From Carboxylicivirga sp. (lineage in GTDB: Bacteria > Bacteroidota > Bacteroidia > Bacteroidales > Marinilabiliaceae), in assembly GCA_025210475.1 (NCBI GenBank), contig JAOARW010000056.1:28159-92158 (forward strand): 64,000 bases of DNA, read 5' to 3'. Shown in pieces: positions 51,835 to 62,500 of the stretch (position 1 is its first letter; the number at the start of each line of letters is the position of its first letter). A program made the position numbers and the translations under genes. The notes beneath the pieces were generated by a model. That model made no database searches and was not told the origin of the DNA. It saw only the letters and a program-made list of their open reading frames with translations.

Positions 51835-51865
51835 CAAAAATAGAAAGGAATTTGTTATTATCAAA
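51835..51865 (-). promoter_or_regulatory. Bacteroidetes-type promoter of the tRNA gene
   Basis: On the minus strand: -33 TTTG (51865-51862), a 19-nt spacer, then -7 TATTTTTG (51842-51835), a perfect TTTG/TAnnTTTG match, 34 bp upstream of the tRNA 5' end. Confidence 0.8.
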
Positions 51866-51954
51866 AGGCTGCGACAAATAATTGTAAATTAAAATTTACT
51901 AAATTTGATATCCTTCACATAATCTGAACGATATAACAAATTAAAAAAACGGAT

Positions 51955-52245
51955 ATGAAAAAGTTTCCCACTATTATCGTCATCATTTCGTCCCTCATTC
52001 TTTTATCAATTCTGAGTTCTTGCTTACCGGGAGGAGGTAATTATTCGCCAAGCGAGCCGGCAGGCTTCTTCACAGGCATTTGGCATGGCTGGATTGCTCC
52101 CGTATCATTAATCCTTGCATTGTTTAATAAAGACATAACTATATACGAAACATTTAATTCAGGTTGGTGGTACGATTTTGGATTTTACATTTCAATTATT
52201 GCCGGATTTGGAGGAATTCGTTTATTAAGAAAAAAAACAGATTGA
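51955..52245 (+). CDS. Small membrane (lipo)protein
   Basis: 96-aa protein. N-terminal hydrophobic segment with lipobox-like LSSCLPGGG at residue ~23, then a Gly/Trp-rich stretch (FFTGIWHGWIAPVSLILALF) and a second hydrophobic helix (YISIIAGFGGIRLLRKK). It may be a lipoprotein or a two-TM protein; relatives annotated as hypothetical membrane proteins occur in Bacteroidetes and Firmicutes. It starts ~150 bp from the tRNA promoter, on chromosomal sequence outside element 2. Confidence 0.7.
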   Translation: MKKFPTIIVIISSLILLSILSSCLPGGGNYSPSEPAGFFTGIWHGWIAPVSLILALFNKDITIYETFNSGWWYDFGFYISIIAGFGGIRLLRKKTD

Positions 52246-52338
52246 CCTTTCTCTTTTCAAATGTGTTTTATTATCATAAATTAACAACATTATTGCTCGC
52301 TATGCGTAGTTATAACAACCTGTTAATTAACATCTATC

Positions 52339-55300
52339 ATGCGCCATGTAATTACCATACTACTTTTGGTTGTATGCAGTCTATTTACACTGCAGGCGCA
52401 GTACTTTGGTCAAAATAAGCCAGCCTACGAGAAGTTCAATTTTCAACTTTATAAAACCCCCAATTTTGAACTGTATCATTATCTCCAGAATCCCGAACTT
52501 GTAAAGCAGCTTGGTGAGGACGCAGAAAAATGGTATTACTATCATCAGCAAATATTACTGGACACATTAAGTTCCCGAAATCCCATTATCTTTTATAGTA
52601 ATCATGCCGATTTTCAGCAAACAACTGCTGTTAGCAGTCGCATAGATGTTGGAACAGGAGGAGTAACCGAAGGAATGAAACGACGTGTTGTAATGCCGGT
52701 TTTATTTACACGCGAACAAACCGACCATGTACTTGGTCATGAATTGGTTCACGCTTTTCAGTTCCACATGCTTTCGAACGATGATAAAATTAACCTCATG
52801 GCGATTAACAACGTGCCTTTATGGATGATTGAAGGCATGGCCGAATATCTATCGCTGGGTAGTTCCAATAGCCAAACAACTCTTTGGATGCGAGATGCTC
52901 TTATCAACAACAACTTCCCAACTCTGGAAGAGATGACGCGGAGTTACCGTTACTCGCCTTATCGATACGGTCATGCTTTTTGGGTATTTATCGCACACCT
53001 GTATGGCGAACAGTACATCCCTCGCTTGTTTAAAGCAGCAGCTCACAATGGCTATGAGCAAGCTATAAGTGATGTGCTGATGTTGACAGATGATTCCTTG
53101 TCGGTTATTTGGAAGAAAACTTTAAAAGATCATTTATTAAGTGATAATATCAATTCGACCTTTTCCATTATTGGTGATCGTCTTATTTCTAAAAAAAACA
53201 GTGGACGGTATAATCTTAATCCTTCTATTAGTCCTGATGGTCAGTATGTTATTTTTCTTTCGGAACGCGATTTATACGACATTGATCTGTTTCTGGCGAA
53301 AACCGACGATGGTGAAATAATTTCTCGCTTATATACTGCTACCAGTCACGATGAAATTGATGCTCTAAATTACCTCGAAACATCCGGTTCCTGGTCGCCC
53401 GACGGGCGATATTTCGCTTTTATTGCATTCAAACAAGGTCAATCTGTGTGCATGATTTATGATGTTAAAAAGCGGCAAGTCAAAAAAGAAATCCACATGG
53501 CCGAATTGGATGAAATAAGCTGGCCGGCCTGGTCGCCCAATCAGAATCAAATCGCCTTCTCAGCACTAAAAGATGGAGTATCTGATCTTATTATTTATCA
53601 GCTCGATAATGATCAATATAAAAACATCACCAATAACAAATACTCCTGCATACAACCATCATGGACAGCAGATGGAGAACACCTTTATTACGTAAGCGAT
53701 AAAAAGTTATCTGGAAATGTCATTTCCAGAAATGGTTTAAATCTGGCTTTAATATCCCGAGATGGACATCAGCACCAATATTTTAGAACTTTTGACGGAG
53801 CCAAGAACCTTAACCCTGTAGCTACAGCCTGCAATAACGAAGTATTGTTCTTGTCTAATTGGGATGGTCGGCGAAACCTGTATCTCTTAAATACCTCTGA
53901 CAGCACGATTGCGAAGGTAACTGACTACCCGACCGGAATTATAGGCATGACAGATTATTCACCCGCATTAACCATTTCTGCTGACACCTTACTTTACACA
54001 ATGCTTTGGAAAGGTGAGTATGCCATTTATAAAACAACAATTTCTAATCTACAGCAAAAAAAACAGGTCATCGAAGAACGTGAAGCGAACCTAACAGCAT
54101 CAAGGCTATTTCCATATTCTGCCATTCCTTCACAGGTTGAAACAAACTTATATTTTAACCGGCAACCCTATGCCCTCAATGTCGACAGCTTCTTTAATGA
54201 TGAGATCAGAAACAAGTTTAAACTGGATTACATCGGAAATACTACAGCCGGAATTATGACCGGGCGTTTTGGGACTGGTATGGCAGGAAGTATCGAGGCC
54301 ATGTTTAGTGATATTTTGGGCAAAAACATGTTGTATACAGCTCTTAGTATCAATGGCGAGGTTTACGATTTTGGTGGACAGATTGCTTATATATCTCAAC
54401 GAAAAAGAATTAAAGTTGGTGTTGGGCTCTCGCACATACCTTATCGCACAGGTACCTATCAATACCAAACCGATTCATTAGCCGATGGAAATACATCCCG
54501 CTCATTGAACTACCTCTTCCGCCGTACTTTTGAAGATAAGCTTTCCGTATTCACCTTTATCCCCATCAATAAAACTCGGCGCTTTGAACTCGGAGCTTCG
54601 TATGCTTTTTATAATTATCGGATTGAGAAGTATAAAAACATCAACTCCTATTCTCAGATTTATACATCCGAAAAGGAACGGTTGCCGGCACCTGACGGTT
54701 TTGGCACAGGTATATTAGATGCGGCCTTTGTCATCGATAATGCTAAAATGGGTTTGGCATCTCCTGTTGAAGGGAAACGTCTCCGTATTCAAATGGAGCA
54801 CTATCTCCATAAAATGCAAATGCAAACGCTCCTGATTGATTTCCGACGATACTTTTTTGTGAAACCCTACAGTTTGGCTTTCCGAATTTACCATTACGGT
54901 CGATACGGAAAAGACTCGGACAGCGAACGCATGACCGAACTGTTTCTTGGCTCGCCCTGGTTTGTGCGTGGTTATGACGTAGGACGTTTTTATGGCGACG
55001 AATCTGTTGATGCCAACACCATCAGCATGAACCAATTAATCGGAACCCGCATTTTGGTAAGTAACCTGGAATGGCGCATTCCATTTACTGGTCCGAAGGA
55101 AATTGCCTGGTTCTCGTCCAACTTTTTATTTAGCGAATTAGCCCTGTTTGTCGATGGGGGTGTTAGCTGGAATAAAGAATCCCACCCGGTTGCGCGTTTA
55201 ACAACCAACAGTAATGCACAACGCATTCCGGTTTTTAGTGGCGGCCTGGCCTATCGCATCAATCTGTTTGGGGCGATGATTCTGGAACCCTATTACGGCT

Positions 55301-55365
55301 TCCCTTTCCACCAAAATCAGATTAAAAAAGGTGAATTTGGCATCAATATTTTTGCCGGCTGGTAG
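52339..55365 (+). CDS. Large exported protein: gluzincin-like peptidase, TolB-type beta-propeller and C-terminal beta-barrel
   Basis: 1008 aa with signal peptide (ILLLVVCSLFTLQAQYFGQ). Residues ~60-290 form a peptidase MA/gluzincin-like domain with HVLGHELVHAFQFHML (HExxH) at ~residue 131 and a downstream WMIEGMAEYLSLG (Glu ligand, E-x-x-A/E-Y). Then WD40/TolB-like repeats (NPSISPDGQYVIFLSERD; GSWSPDGRYFAFI; PAWSPNQNQIAFSA). The last ~350 residues are beta-barrel-like, ending in aromatic strands (EPYYGFPFHQNQIKKGEFGINIFAGW) as in bacterial surface antigen/BamA-type proteins. A fused peptidase, propeller and outer-membrane barrel suggests a cell-surface protease anchored by its own barrel. The active-site ligands appear intact. 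Confidence 0.85.
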   Translation: MRHVITILLLVVCSLFTLQAQYFGQNKPAYEKFNFQLYKTPNFELYHYLQNPELVKQLGEDAEKWYYYHQQILLDTLSSRNPIIFYSNHADFQQTTAVSSRIDVGTGGVTEGMKRRVVMPVLFTREQTDHVLGHELVHAFQFHMLSNDDKINLMAINNVPLWMIEGMAEYLSLGSSNSQTTLWMRDALINNNFPTLEEMTRSYRYSPYRYGHAFWVFIAHLYGEQYIPRLFKAAAHNGYEQAISDVLMLTDDSLSVIWKKTLKDHLLSDNINSTFSIIGDRLISKKNSGRYNLNPSISPDGQYVIFLSERDLYDIDLFLAKTDDGEIISRLYTATSHDEIDALNYLETSGSWSPDGRYFAFIAFKQGQSVCMIYDVKKRQVKKEIHMAELDEISWPAWSPNQNQIAFSALKDGVSDLIIYQLDNDQYKNITNNKYSCIQPSWTADGEHLYYVSDKKLSGNVISRNGLNLALISRDGHQHQYFRTFDGAKNLNPVATACNNEVLFLSNWDGRRNLYLLNTSDSTIAKVTDYPTGIIGMTDYSPALTISADTLLYTMLWKGEYAIYKTTISNLQQKKQVIEEREANLTASRLFPYSAIPSQVETNLYFNRQPYALNVDSFFNDEIRNKFKLDYIGNTTAGIMTGRFGTGMAGSIEAMFSDILGKNMLYTALSINGEVYDFGGQIAYISQRKRIKVGVGLSHIPYRTGTYQYQTDSLADGNTSRSLNYLFRRTFEDKLSVFTFIPINKTRRFELGASYAFYNYRIEKYKNINSYSQIYTSEKERLPAPDGFGTGILDAAFVIDNAKMGLASPVEGKRLRIQMEHYLHKMQMQTLLIDFRRYFFVKPYSLAFRIYHYGRYGKDSDSERMTELFLGSPWFVRGYDVGRFYGDESVDANTISMNQLIGTRILVSNLEWRIPFTGPKEIAWFSSNFLFSELALFVDGGVSWNKESHPVARLTTNSNAQRIPVFSGGLAYRINLFGAMILEPYYGFPFHQNQIKKGEFGINIFAGW

Positions 55366-55636
55366 TTTGATTCTAAAATATTTTTTAGCCGAATAGTTTA
55401 TCTGGCATCTTAAAATCATTATCTTGTGATTGCGGGGGCAGATAATTATGTGAGAAAAGTTAATTGGAGAGTATCCTAATAAAACAAAAACTCATGAAAT
55501 ATCTAAGCCGGATTAAACCGACTTATCAACATCATTTGGCTAATCGAATAACAAGATTTATTCGACAAAAACTACACCCATGCCCCTCAAAAACTTCTTA
55601 TAACCTTACTCATTTAATAACTAAAACAACATTTCT
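55366..55636. other. Leader region of hppA
   Basis: 271 bp without a convincing gene. It includes TATCTTGTG near 55422, a possible but imperfect -7 region. A small frame at 55464-55679 overlaps hppA in another phase and is not credible. Confidence 0.4.
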
Positions 55637-57895
55637 ATGGATTCAATTTTTTGGTTTATTCCATTTGCTTCTGTATTAGCATTGGTTTTTGCATGGATCT
55701 TTTTCAAATCCATGATGAAAGAGTCGGAAGGTACCGATAAAATGAAAGAGATTGCTCAACACGTCCGGGATGGTGCCATGGCTTACCTTTCGCGCCAGTA
55801 TAAAGTGGTAAGTATCGTTTTTCTGGTTCTATTAGTTATTCTCACCATATTGGCCTTTATAGGCGTCCAAAATCCATTTGTTCCGATTGCCTTCCTAACG
55901 GGTGGTTTCTTTTCCGGGCTATGTGGATTCCTCGGTATGAAAACAGCAACCTTTGCTTCAGGACGAACCGCTCACGGAGCTTCTCAATCACTTAACCGTG
56001 GCTTAAAGGTTGCCTTCCGAAGTGGAGCCGTAATGGGCTTGGTAGTGGTTGGTTTTGGATTGATTGACATTGCCTTATGGTATTGGTTGTTAAATTACAT
56101 TTATGATCATAACATTTTTGGATTGGGCTTAAAAGTGGCCGAAGAAGTTAGCCTTATGGGTAACTGGACTAGTGATTTTGTGGCTAATTCGGAATGGACA
56201 CACGCGAAAATGGTTCATATTACAACTACCATGTTAACATTTGGTATGGGAGCCTCAACCCAGGCTTTGTTTGCCCGTGTTGGTGGTGGTATTTATACCA
56301 AAGCTGCTGATGTTGGTGCCGACCTTGTTGGTAAGGTAGAAGCAGGTATACCGGAAGATGATCCTCGTAACCCGGCAACCATCGCAGATAATGTGGGCGA
56401 TAATGTAGGTGATGTAGCCGGAATGGGTGCTGATCTGTATGAATCATATTGTGGCTCAATATTGGCAACGGCGGCCTTGGGAGCTGCTATTTCAATGAAC
56501 TCAGGAACTTTTAATGAGAAAGCCATTATTGCCCCTATGCTGGTTGCTGCAATCGGCATTATTTTCTCAATTCTGGGTGTATTTATGGTACGAACTAAAG
56601 AGGATGCTACAGCCAAGAACCTATTGAATTCGCTATTGGTAGGAACAGCCGGTTCTTCTATCTTAATTTTGATTGCTATTGGTGTAATGGCCTACCTTGG
56701 CTGGTTTGGTTGGGGCATTTTCGGCTCCGTTGTGGCTGGTCTTATCGCAGGTATCATCATTGGACAAGGAACCGAATATTACACATCCGATGGCTATAAG
56801 CCAACCCAAGGCATTGCACAACAAGCCCTTCAGGGACCTGCCACAACCATTATCGATGGTATTGCCGTTGGTATGTATTCAACCTGGATTCCAGTAATAA
56901 CCATTGTTGCAGGTATTATTGCAGCATTTGGCTTTGCAGGAGGATTCACTGATTTTAGTGAAGGAGTTTACGGTATTGGTTTTGCTGCTGTGGGCATGTT
57001 ATCAACCCTAGGAATAACATTAGCCACTGATGCTTTTGGTCCAATTGCTGATAATGCAGGTGGTAACGCCGAGATGGCTGAATTACCAAAAGAAGTTCGT
57101 GAACGCACCGACGCATTAGATATGTTAGGTAACACAACTGCAGCTACGGGTAAAGGGTTTGCTATTGGATCAGCAGCCTTGACAGCTATGGCATTGCTTG
57201 TCGCTTACATGGAAGAAGTACGTATATGGTTGAAGAAAGTACCAGAACTGGGTGACAAATTCCTTGAAGTAACGGGTGCAGAAAGTTTAACTAAGGCAAC
57301 CATTCAAAACTTCGTTGATTTTTATGAATTGAATATGTTTAACCCGCTTTTATTGGCCGGTTTATTTATTGGTGCCATGATGGCATTCGTTTTCTGTGCC
57401 ATGACTATGAAAGCTGTTGGTCGTGCTGCAGGCGCGATGGTGGACGAAGTACGCCGTCAGTTTAAAGAGATACCGGGTATATTGGAAGGAACCGGAAAAC
57501 CCGAATACGCTAAATGTGTGGCTATTTCAACAAAAGGTGCACAACGCGAAATGATGGTGCCGTCAATCCTTGCCATTGCTGTTCCAATCATTGTTGGATT
57601 GGTATTTGGTGTTGCCGGAGTTATTGGTTTGCTTATGGGCGGACTGGTGACTGGTTTTACCCTTGCAGTAATGCTCAACAACTCTGGAGGCGCCTGGGAT
57701 AATGCTAAAAAATACATTGAAAAGGGCAACTTTGGAGGCAAAGGAAGCGAAGCACACAAAGCCGGTGTGGTTGGCGATACCGTTGGTGATCCGTTTAAAG
57801 ATACTTCTGGTCCATCGTTAAATATTCTTATTAAACTTATGACGATGGTATCTGTTGTAATGTCAGGACTAACTGTTATTTACTCATTATTCTAA
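55637..57895 (+). CDS. hppA: K+-dependent membrane-bound pyrophosphatase (Na+ or H+ pump)
   Basis: 752-aa integral membrane protein with about 16 transmembrane helices. It hydrolyses cytoplasmic PPi and pumps Na+ and/or H+ outward. Family signature: DVGADLVGKVEAGIPEDDPRNPATIADNVGDNVGDVAGMGADLYESY (residues ~217-262), DAFGPIADNAGGNAEMAELP and the C-terminal VGDTVGDPFKDTSGPSLNILIKL. In LGNTTAATGKG the residue after NTTA is Ala, which in this family goes with K+ dependence (K+-independent enzymes have Lys there). K+-dependent members in Bacteroidetes are often Na+ pumps, but this cannot be decided by eye. A strong terminator follows at 57951. Confidence 0.96.
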   Translation: MDSIFWFIPFASVLALVFAWIFFKSMMKESEGTDKMKEIAQHVRDGAMAYLSRQYKVVSIVFLVLLVILTILAFIGVQNPFVPIAFLTGGFFSGLCGFLGMKTATFASGRTAHGASQSLNRGLKVAFRSGAVMGLVVVGFGLIDIALWYWLLNYIYDHNIFGLGLKVAEEVSLMGNWTSDFVANSEWTHAKMVHITTTMLTFGMGASTQALFARVGGGIYTKAADVGADLVGKVEAGIPEDDPRNPATIADNVGDNVGDVAGMGADLYESYCGSILATAALGAAISMNSGTFNEKAIIAPMLVAAIGIIFSILGVFMVRTKEDATAKNLLNSLLVGTAGSSILILIAIGVMAYLGWFGWGIFGSVVAGLIAGIIIGQGTEYYTSDGYKPTQGIAQQALQGPATTIIDGIAVGMYSTWIPVITIVAGIIAAFGFAGGFTDFSEGVYGIGFAAVGMLSTLGITLATDAFGPIADNAGGNAEMAELPKEVRERTDALDMLGNTTAATGKGFAIGSAALTAMALLVAYMEEVRIWLKKVPELGDKFLEVTGAESLTKATIQNFVDFYELNMFNPLLLAGLFIGAMMAFVFCAMTMKAVGRAAGAMVDEVRRQFKEIPGILEGTGKPEYAKCVAISTKGAQREMMVPSILAIAVPIIVGLVFGVAGVIGLLMGGLVTGFTLAVMLNNSGGAWDNAKKYIEKGNFGGKGSEAHKAGVVGDTVGDPFKDTSGPSLNILIKLMTMVSVVMSGLTVIYSLF

Positions 57896-57950
57896 AGACC
57901 ACTTCTACAAATGCGGATATTGAACTATTCGCAAGCCATTATAAAATATG

Positions 57951-57978
57951 CCGCCCTTATTTACGGGGCGGTTTTTTT
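57951..57978 (+). terminator. Rho-independent terminator of hppA
   Basis: CCGCCC (57951-57956) pairs with GGGCGG (57966-57971), followed by TTTTTTT. Confidence 0.92.
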
Positions 57979-58008
57979 ATGGCTTATAGAAAAACTGATT
58001 CATATGTA

Positions 58009-58045
58009 ACAAAAAAAAAAAGCCACTCATTTGAGTGGCTTTCCT
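58009..58045 (-). terminator. Bidirectional terminator between hppA and the siaBC operon
   Basis: AGCCACTC (58021-58028) pairs with GAGTGGCT (58033-58040). The A-run at 58009-58020 becomes a T-run on the minus strand, terminating the leftward operon. Confidence 0.9.
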
Positions 58046-58065
58046 ATTTTGTATTTTATAATTCG

Positions 58066-58503
58066 CTATTTCAACTGCTTCACAAGCGACAGAACCGATT
58101 TGGCGCAACCTTCTTGTCCTCCCTTAAATGAAAAATACAAGTGGTAAACACCAGTTTTACGGCAAACAAACTGAAATTCATCGTACATTTTGCCATTGTG
58201 AAAGTTGCTGCTAATTAACTTCTCGCTTTGCTTAAGTTGCAGGATCATTTTTTCAGAATTACCAGCGCCATTTACAATATTAAATTTGTATTGTGTATTG
58301 CTATTCAGTACCACCGAAAATTTTACGTAGCCTGTTTTGGTGTCTTTTTTCTCCTTCACCATTTCAACAGTAAAATCTTTGATATACTGGCTTGATCCCA
58401 TTTCTTTTAATGCCGTTTTAAGCAAGTCATCGCCACATTGTGCAGATGCGCTTAGGGCACTCATTGTGAAAAGAATCAGGAAACTATAAATTAATTTTTT
58501 CAT
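58066..58503 (-). CDS. Secreted hypothetical protein
   Basis: About 145 aa from ATG 58503, where a signal peptide begins (MKKLIYSFLILFTMSALSASAQ); the longer frame to 58542 is unlikely. The mature part starts CGDDLLKTALKEMG and contains predicted beta strands (GYVKFSVVLNSNTQYKFNIVNG; TGVYHLYFSFKGGQEGC), suggesting a small beta-sandwich. Two Cys residues (CGDD and GQEGC) could form a disulfide. It is the last gene of the siaB-siaC-ABC operon by direction and spacing. Function unknown. Confidence 0.7.
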   Translation of the reverse strand: MKKLIYSFLILFTMSALSASAQCGDDLLKTALKEMGSSQYIKDFTVEMVKEKKDTKTGYVKFSVVLNSNTQYKFNIVNGAGNSEKMILQLKQSEKLISSNFHNGKMYDEFQFVCRKTGVYHLYFSFKGGQEGCAKSVLSLVKQLK

Positions 58504-58569
58504 GGTATCTATTTTAATTGATCTGGGTAAGAACATTTGCAAAAATAACTTTTTTTCAAACGTTCAGAC

Positions 58570-59481
58570 CTACGACACAATGAATTCTCTTAATGACTTA
58601 ATTTCGTTAATGATGGCATTCATCTGCTCAGGCGTAACTTCTACATGACTGATCTCGTCCTGAACAATGATTAATTTTCCATCTTGCTCGATGGTTTGTG
58701 GCTCGGCAAATTCGGTTGTGATTTTAACGCCATCGTAGGCACTCTTTAATTTGCCCAAGCGCTGCGCCAACTCAGCAAAATCAGGATCATTACCATAGTT
58801 TTTAATGATAATCTCAATGATATTGATGATATCTTTTTGTTCTGCAATGCGGTTTACCAAGCTCTCGTTATTGGTTTGCTCAATTACGTTTCCTGTTAAA
58901 TATAAACCTTCAATCCAGGCTCCTGTAACGATCAATGAAGAAACATTACTACGTTTCTGACTACGTAGATAAGAATCCATTTGATTAAAACTTGAAATAG
59001 AAATCTGCATCAACGAATCAAGGTTATTGTTATTCGTTGCCATTCTTTTTAATGCATTGAAATCGAAGAACTGACCAACCTTAATACCTTCTGATAAAGA
59101 CTTAATAGCCACCAAATATGATACAACAATGTTATTCTTGTCAAAAGTATTAATGTAACCTAAATCGGCACTGTAAACCCCAAGGTTTAAAGCTCGTTTG
59201 TAGCTGGTGTTATAGTTATCTACCTTATCAGCGTCGTTAAGTATTTTTTGAGAAAAATCAACGCCGGTAGCTTTAATAATTGCTGCCATCTCAACTGGCG
59301 ACGAAATGTTTTGAATAACGTCACTCATCACTTCTTCTGAAAGTTCAAGTGCACCACTTTCGGCAGGTGCAGAAAGTGTTAATTCGTCTGATTCATTACT
59401 TTTCTTTGATGAACCTGAACAAGCTGATAATATGCTAATTGCAGCGATTATCATGGTTAGGTAACTAAGTTTTCTCAACAT
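58570..59481 (-). CDS. Exported lipoprotein, mostly helical
   Basis: 303-aa predicted lipoprotein (ISILSAC lipobox at ~residue 22, then a Ser/Lys linker). The mature part is helical (ADKVDNYNTSYKRALNLGVYSADLGYINTF, VVSYLVAIKSLSEGIKVGQFFDF, RIAEQKDIINIIEIIIKNYGNDPDFAELAQRLGKLK). Such helical lipoproteins are common in Bacteroidales operons but have no known function. It lies 56 bp after the ABC transporter gene in the siaBC operon. Confidence 0.75.
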   Translation of the reverse strand: MLRKLSYLTMIIAAISILSACSGSSKKSNESDELTLSAPAESGALELSEEVMSDVIQNISSPVEMAAIIKATGVDFSQKILNDADKVDNYNTSYKRALNLGVYSADLGYINTFDKNNIVVSYLVAIKSLSEGIKVGQFFDFNALKRMATNNNNLDSLMQISISSFNQMDSYLRSQKRSNVSSLIVTGAWIEGLYLTGNVIEQTNNESLVNRIAEQKDIINIIEIIIKNYGNDPDFAELAQRLGKLKSAYDGVKITTEFAEPQTIEQDGKLIIVQDEISHVEVTPEQMNAIINEIKSLREFIVS

Positions 59482-59537
59482 TTTAGTACGTTTTTAATTT
59501 CGATTGAAGCAATTATACTCAAATATTTGTTAAAAGG

Positions 59538-62500
59538 TTACTTTTTAAACAGTTTTAATTCGCCGAAGAAATCAAGCGCTTTCTTAAGCCAGTCAAAGTA
59601 TAGCACCACATAAAGCAATATTGTCAAAATCCAGACAACAACAATGTTGAACCATAGTGTATCGAAGAACTTACCGGCAAAATGCTTTTGCGGAGCAAAA
59701 AAGTGGGTTCGGAACGATACCAATGATTCTGGCTCTGGTATCTGATAAATAGGATCAACCACCTGTATCAACTTATCACCATCACGCAATATCTTATTCT
59801 TATCAAATGTTTTACGAACAATATCAGTAATGCTCTCATTGTAATGAGCATCCTTAATAGCATTAAAACGCTCTTTGTTGTTTCGAATATTCTCTGAAAG
59901 GAATCTGTTGATGGTATTATCGGCTTGATTAAAGATGTTACGGTAATGGTTTTTAAGCTCTTCAAGATAAGTCTTTGCCTGATCTGCAACCTCTTCATTA
60001 AACTGATCAACTGTCAGTTTCTCAACTAAATTAGCAGATTTGATAGCCGGAACCCTTTGCATTTCCTTTGTTAACTCATTGCGCAAGAGAGCCAAATCTC
60101 TGGCATAAGCCTCACTGTTTTTATCTGCATCCCGACAGGCATCAATAATCTCTTCAATTTCTGGCAGGTAATAAACATTTTTAAAGTCGGAGCTACTTTG
60201 CTTCAATTCCTCATTAAAAATGTTTTTCTTATAGTTATTATGCTTATACTGGTGTACAATTAATCCCTCGTAAATATACCGAGAAGGCATTACCTCAGCC
60301 ACCAAAGGCACTTTGTCAACACTTGTGAAATCCTTATTTAGCTTATCAAAGGTAAACACAGCTCCTGCTAATACCATTTGAGGTATCATTACCAATGGTA
60401 TTAACACATAAATAGTTACAATCGAATTGAAGGAGGCAGACAAAATTAAGCCAAGAATATTGGCGAACGCTGAAATAGAGAATAAAGCTAACCAAAATTC
60501 AAAGCTTAAGCCCTTAATACCAAGTATACCATTCGACACCAATACAAACGTAATCATTTGAATGGCTGATAGTGTAAATAATATCAGGATTTTAGAAGCC
60601 AAATAACTGGAGCGACTTAGGTTCAGGAACTTTTCCCGCTTCAGTATTTTTGCATCCTTAAATATTTCTTCGGCACTAACAATCAGCCCGAAAAACAAAG
60701 CAACAATGATGCCCATGAAAATGAATGGAGCAATGTTTTCATTCTCCCGGAATACATACACATCCGATTCCGGATCAACGATGTATCGGATTAAATAAGC
60801 CAGTACAAAGCCTAGAAAAGGAGTTTCAAGAAGGTTAAGTAGTATATATTGCTTATTGCTTATTTTCGATTTGAAATCGCGTAAAGTATAAATGAAAAAC
60901 TGCTTAAACCACGATGGTATATTTAGTGATTTAGGCGGTTTGGAATTTACCTGTTCTACCTGCGGCAGTTCAATGTTTTCTTTATAATGTTCATGCCACT
61001 CTTCAGGCGATGTTTTTCGCTTATTGGTGTAGTTACCATATTCATCGATTACATTTGCATCGATAATATTGAAAATCAGTTCAGGATTGAGGTTACCACA
61101 GGTAGCACACTCCCCTTGATCGCTATTAATTTGCGCATCTAATCGCTTAAAATAAATGAGCGATTCACTAGGATTACCATAATAAACCGGATAACCACCG
61201 GTATCAAGAATGTACATCTTATCAAACATCTTATAGATGTCTGACGATGGTTGGTGAATAACTACAAAGATTAATTTGCCTTTCAGTGCTAATTCCCTTA
61301 AAAGGTTCATCACATTTTCTGAATCACGTGAAGATAAACCGGAAGTTGGCTCATCAACAAACAAGATTCCGGGCTCGCGAATTAGCTCCAGAGCAATGTT
61401 CAATCGCTTTCGTTGCCCTCCACTAATCATTTTATTAAGTGGCGAACCAACTTTTAAATTACGACGCTCATACAAGCCAAGGCTCATCAGCGTATTTTCC
61501 ACCATCTCAGCTATCTCTGTTTCATCTTTGTCTTTGAAACAGAGCTTTGCGTTGTAGTACAAATTCTCATAAACTGTTAACTCTTCAATTAACAGGTCGT
61601 CCTGAGGAATATAACCGATTACCCCTTCAACATTATCGCGTTCATGATGAAGGTTGTAACCATTAATCAACACTTCACCCTTTGTGGGCGTTTCATTACC
61701 ACAAAGAACATTTAGCAACGTGGTTTTACCGGCACCACTGGCACCCATAATTCCAATCAGTTTACCTTGTTCTTCAGAGATATTTACATCCCGAAGCCCG
61801 ATGCCTCCGCTTTTAAACTGAAAGCCAACATCTTTTACTTCGTAAGATATTTTTGACACCGATGAATCGGACATAAAATGCGATACAACATCGGTGTAAT
61901 AAACGGGTTGTCCTTTGGGCAGTTTGATAAAACTTCCTTTTGGGAACAGATAAATGCGACGGTTGTTAACAAGTAATCCGTTCAGAAAAACATCTTGCTG
62001 ACCGGTGTAACGAATAAAGTACAAGCCTGCACTCTTTACTCTTAAGATCAGTACTTCTCCATCTAATTCACCCGACTGAATGTATTTAGCCTTTTGATGT
62101 TCAGATGACTGATGATTGACAACCAAAACATCATCGAGGTCGAGATTGGCCAAATCATTATTAACCGTGTAGGTTTCAATGGCTTCAATTTCCTCTTTAG
62201 GCAATTTAAACACATCGGCCACCGTATTGATAATGGCCATGCGCTGCTCGGTAAATTTATGGTCGGCATTAACCAACTCATACAAACGCAAAAGAACAAC
62301 TACTTTTTGCTCTTTGTTAAGCTTTTTATTAATCTTCTTACAGATTCCGAGAATCTTCACAGAATCCTTCATCGAAGTTAGCTTAACCTTACCTTCTGCA
62401 TCGGATTTACCAAGCTTAGAATCTTTTGAAAATTTAAGAAAGAGCGAATAGTATTCTTCTACAGCTTCCGCATTCAGTTGCTGCTCTAAAAAGGTACGCA

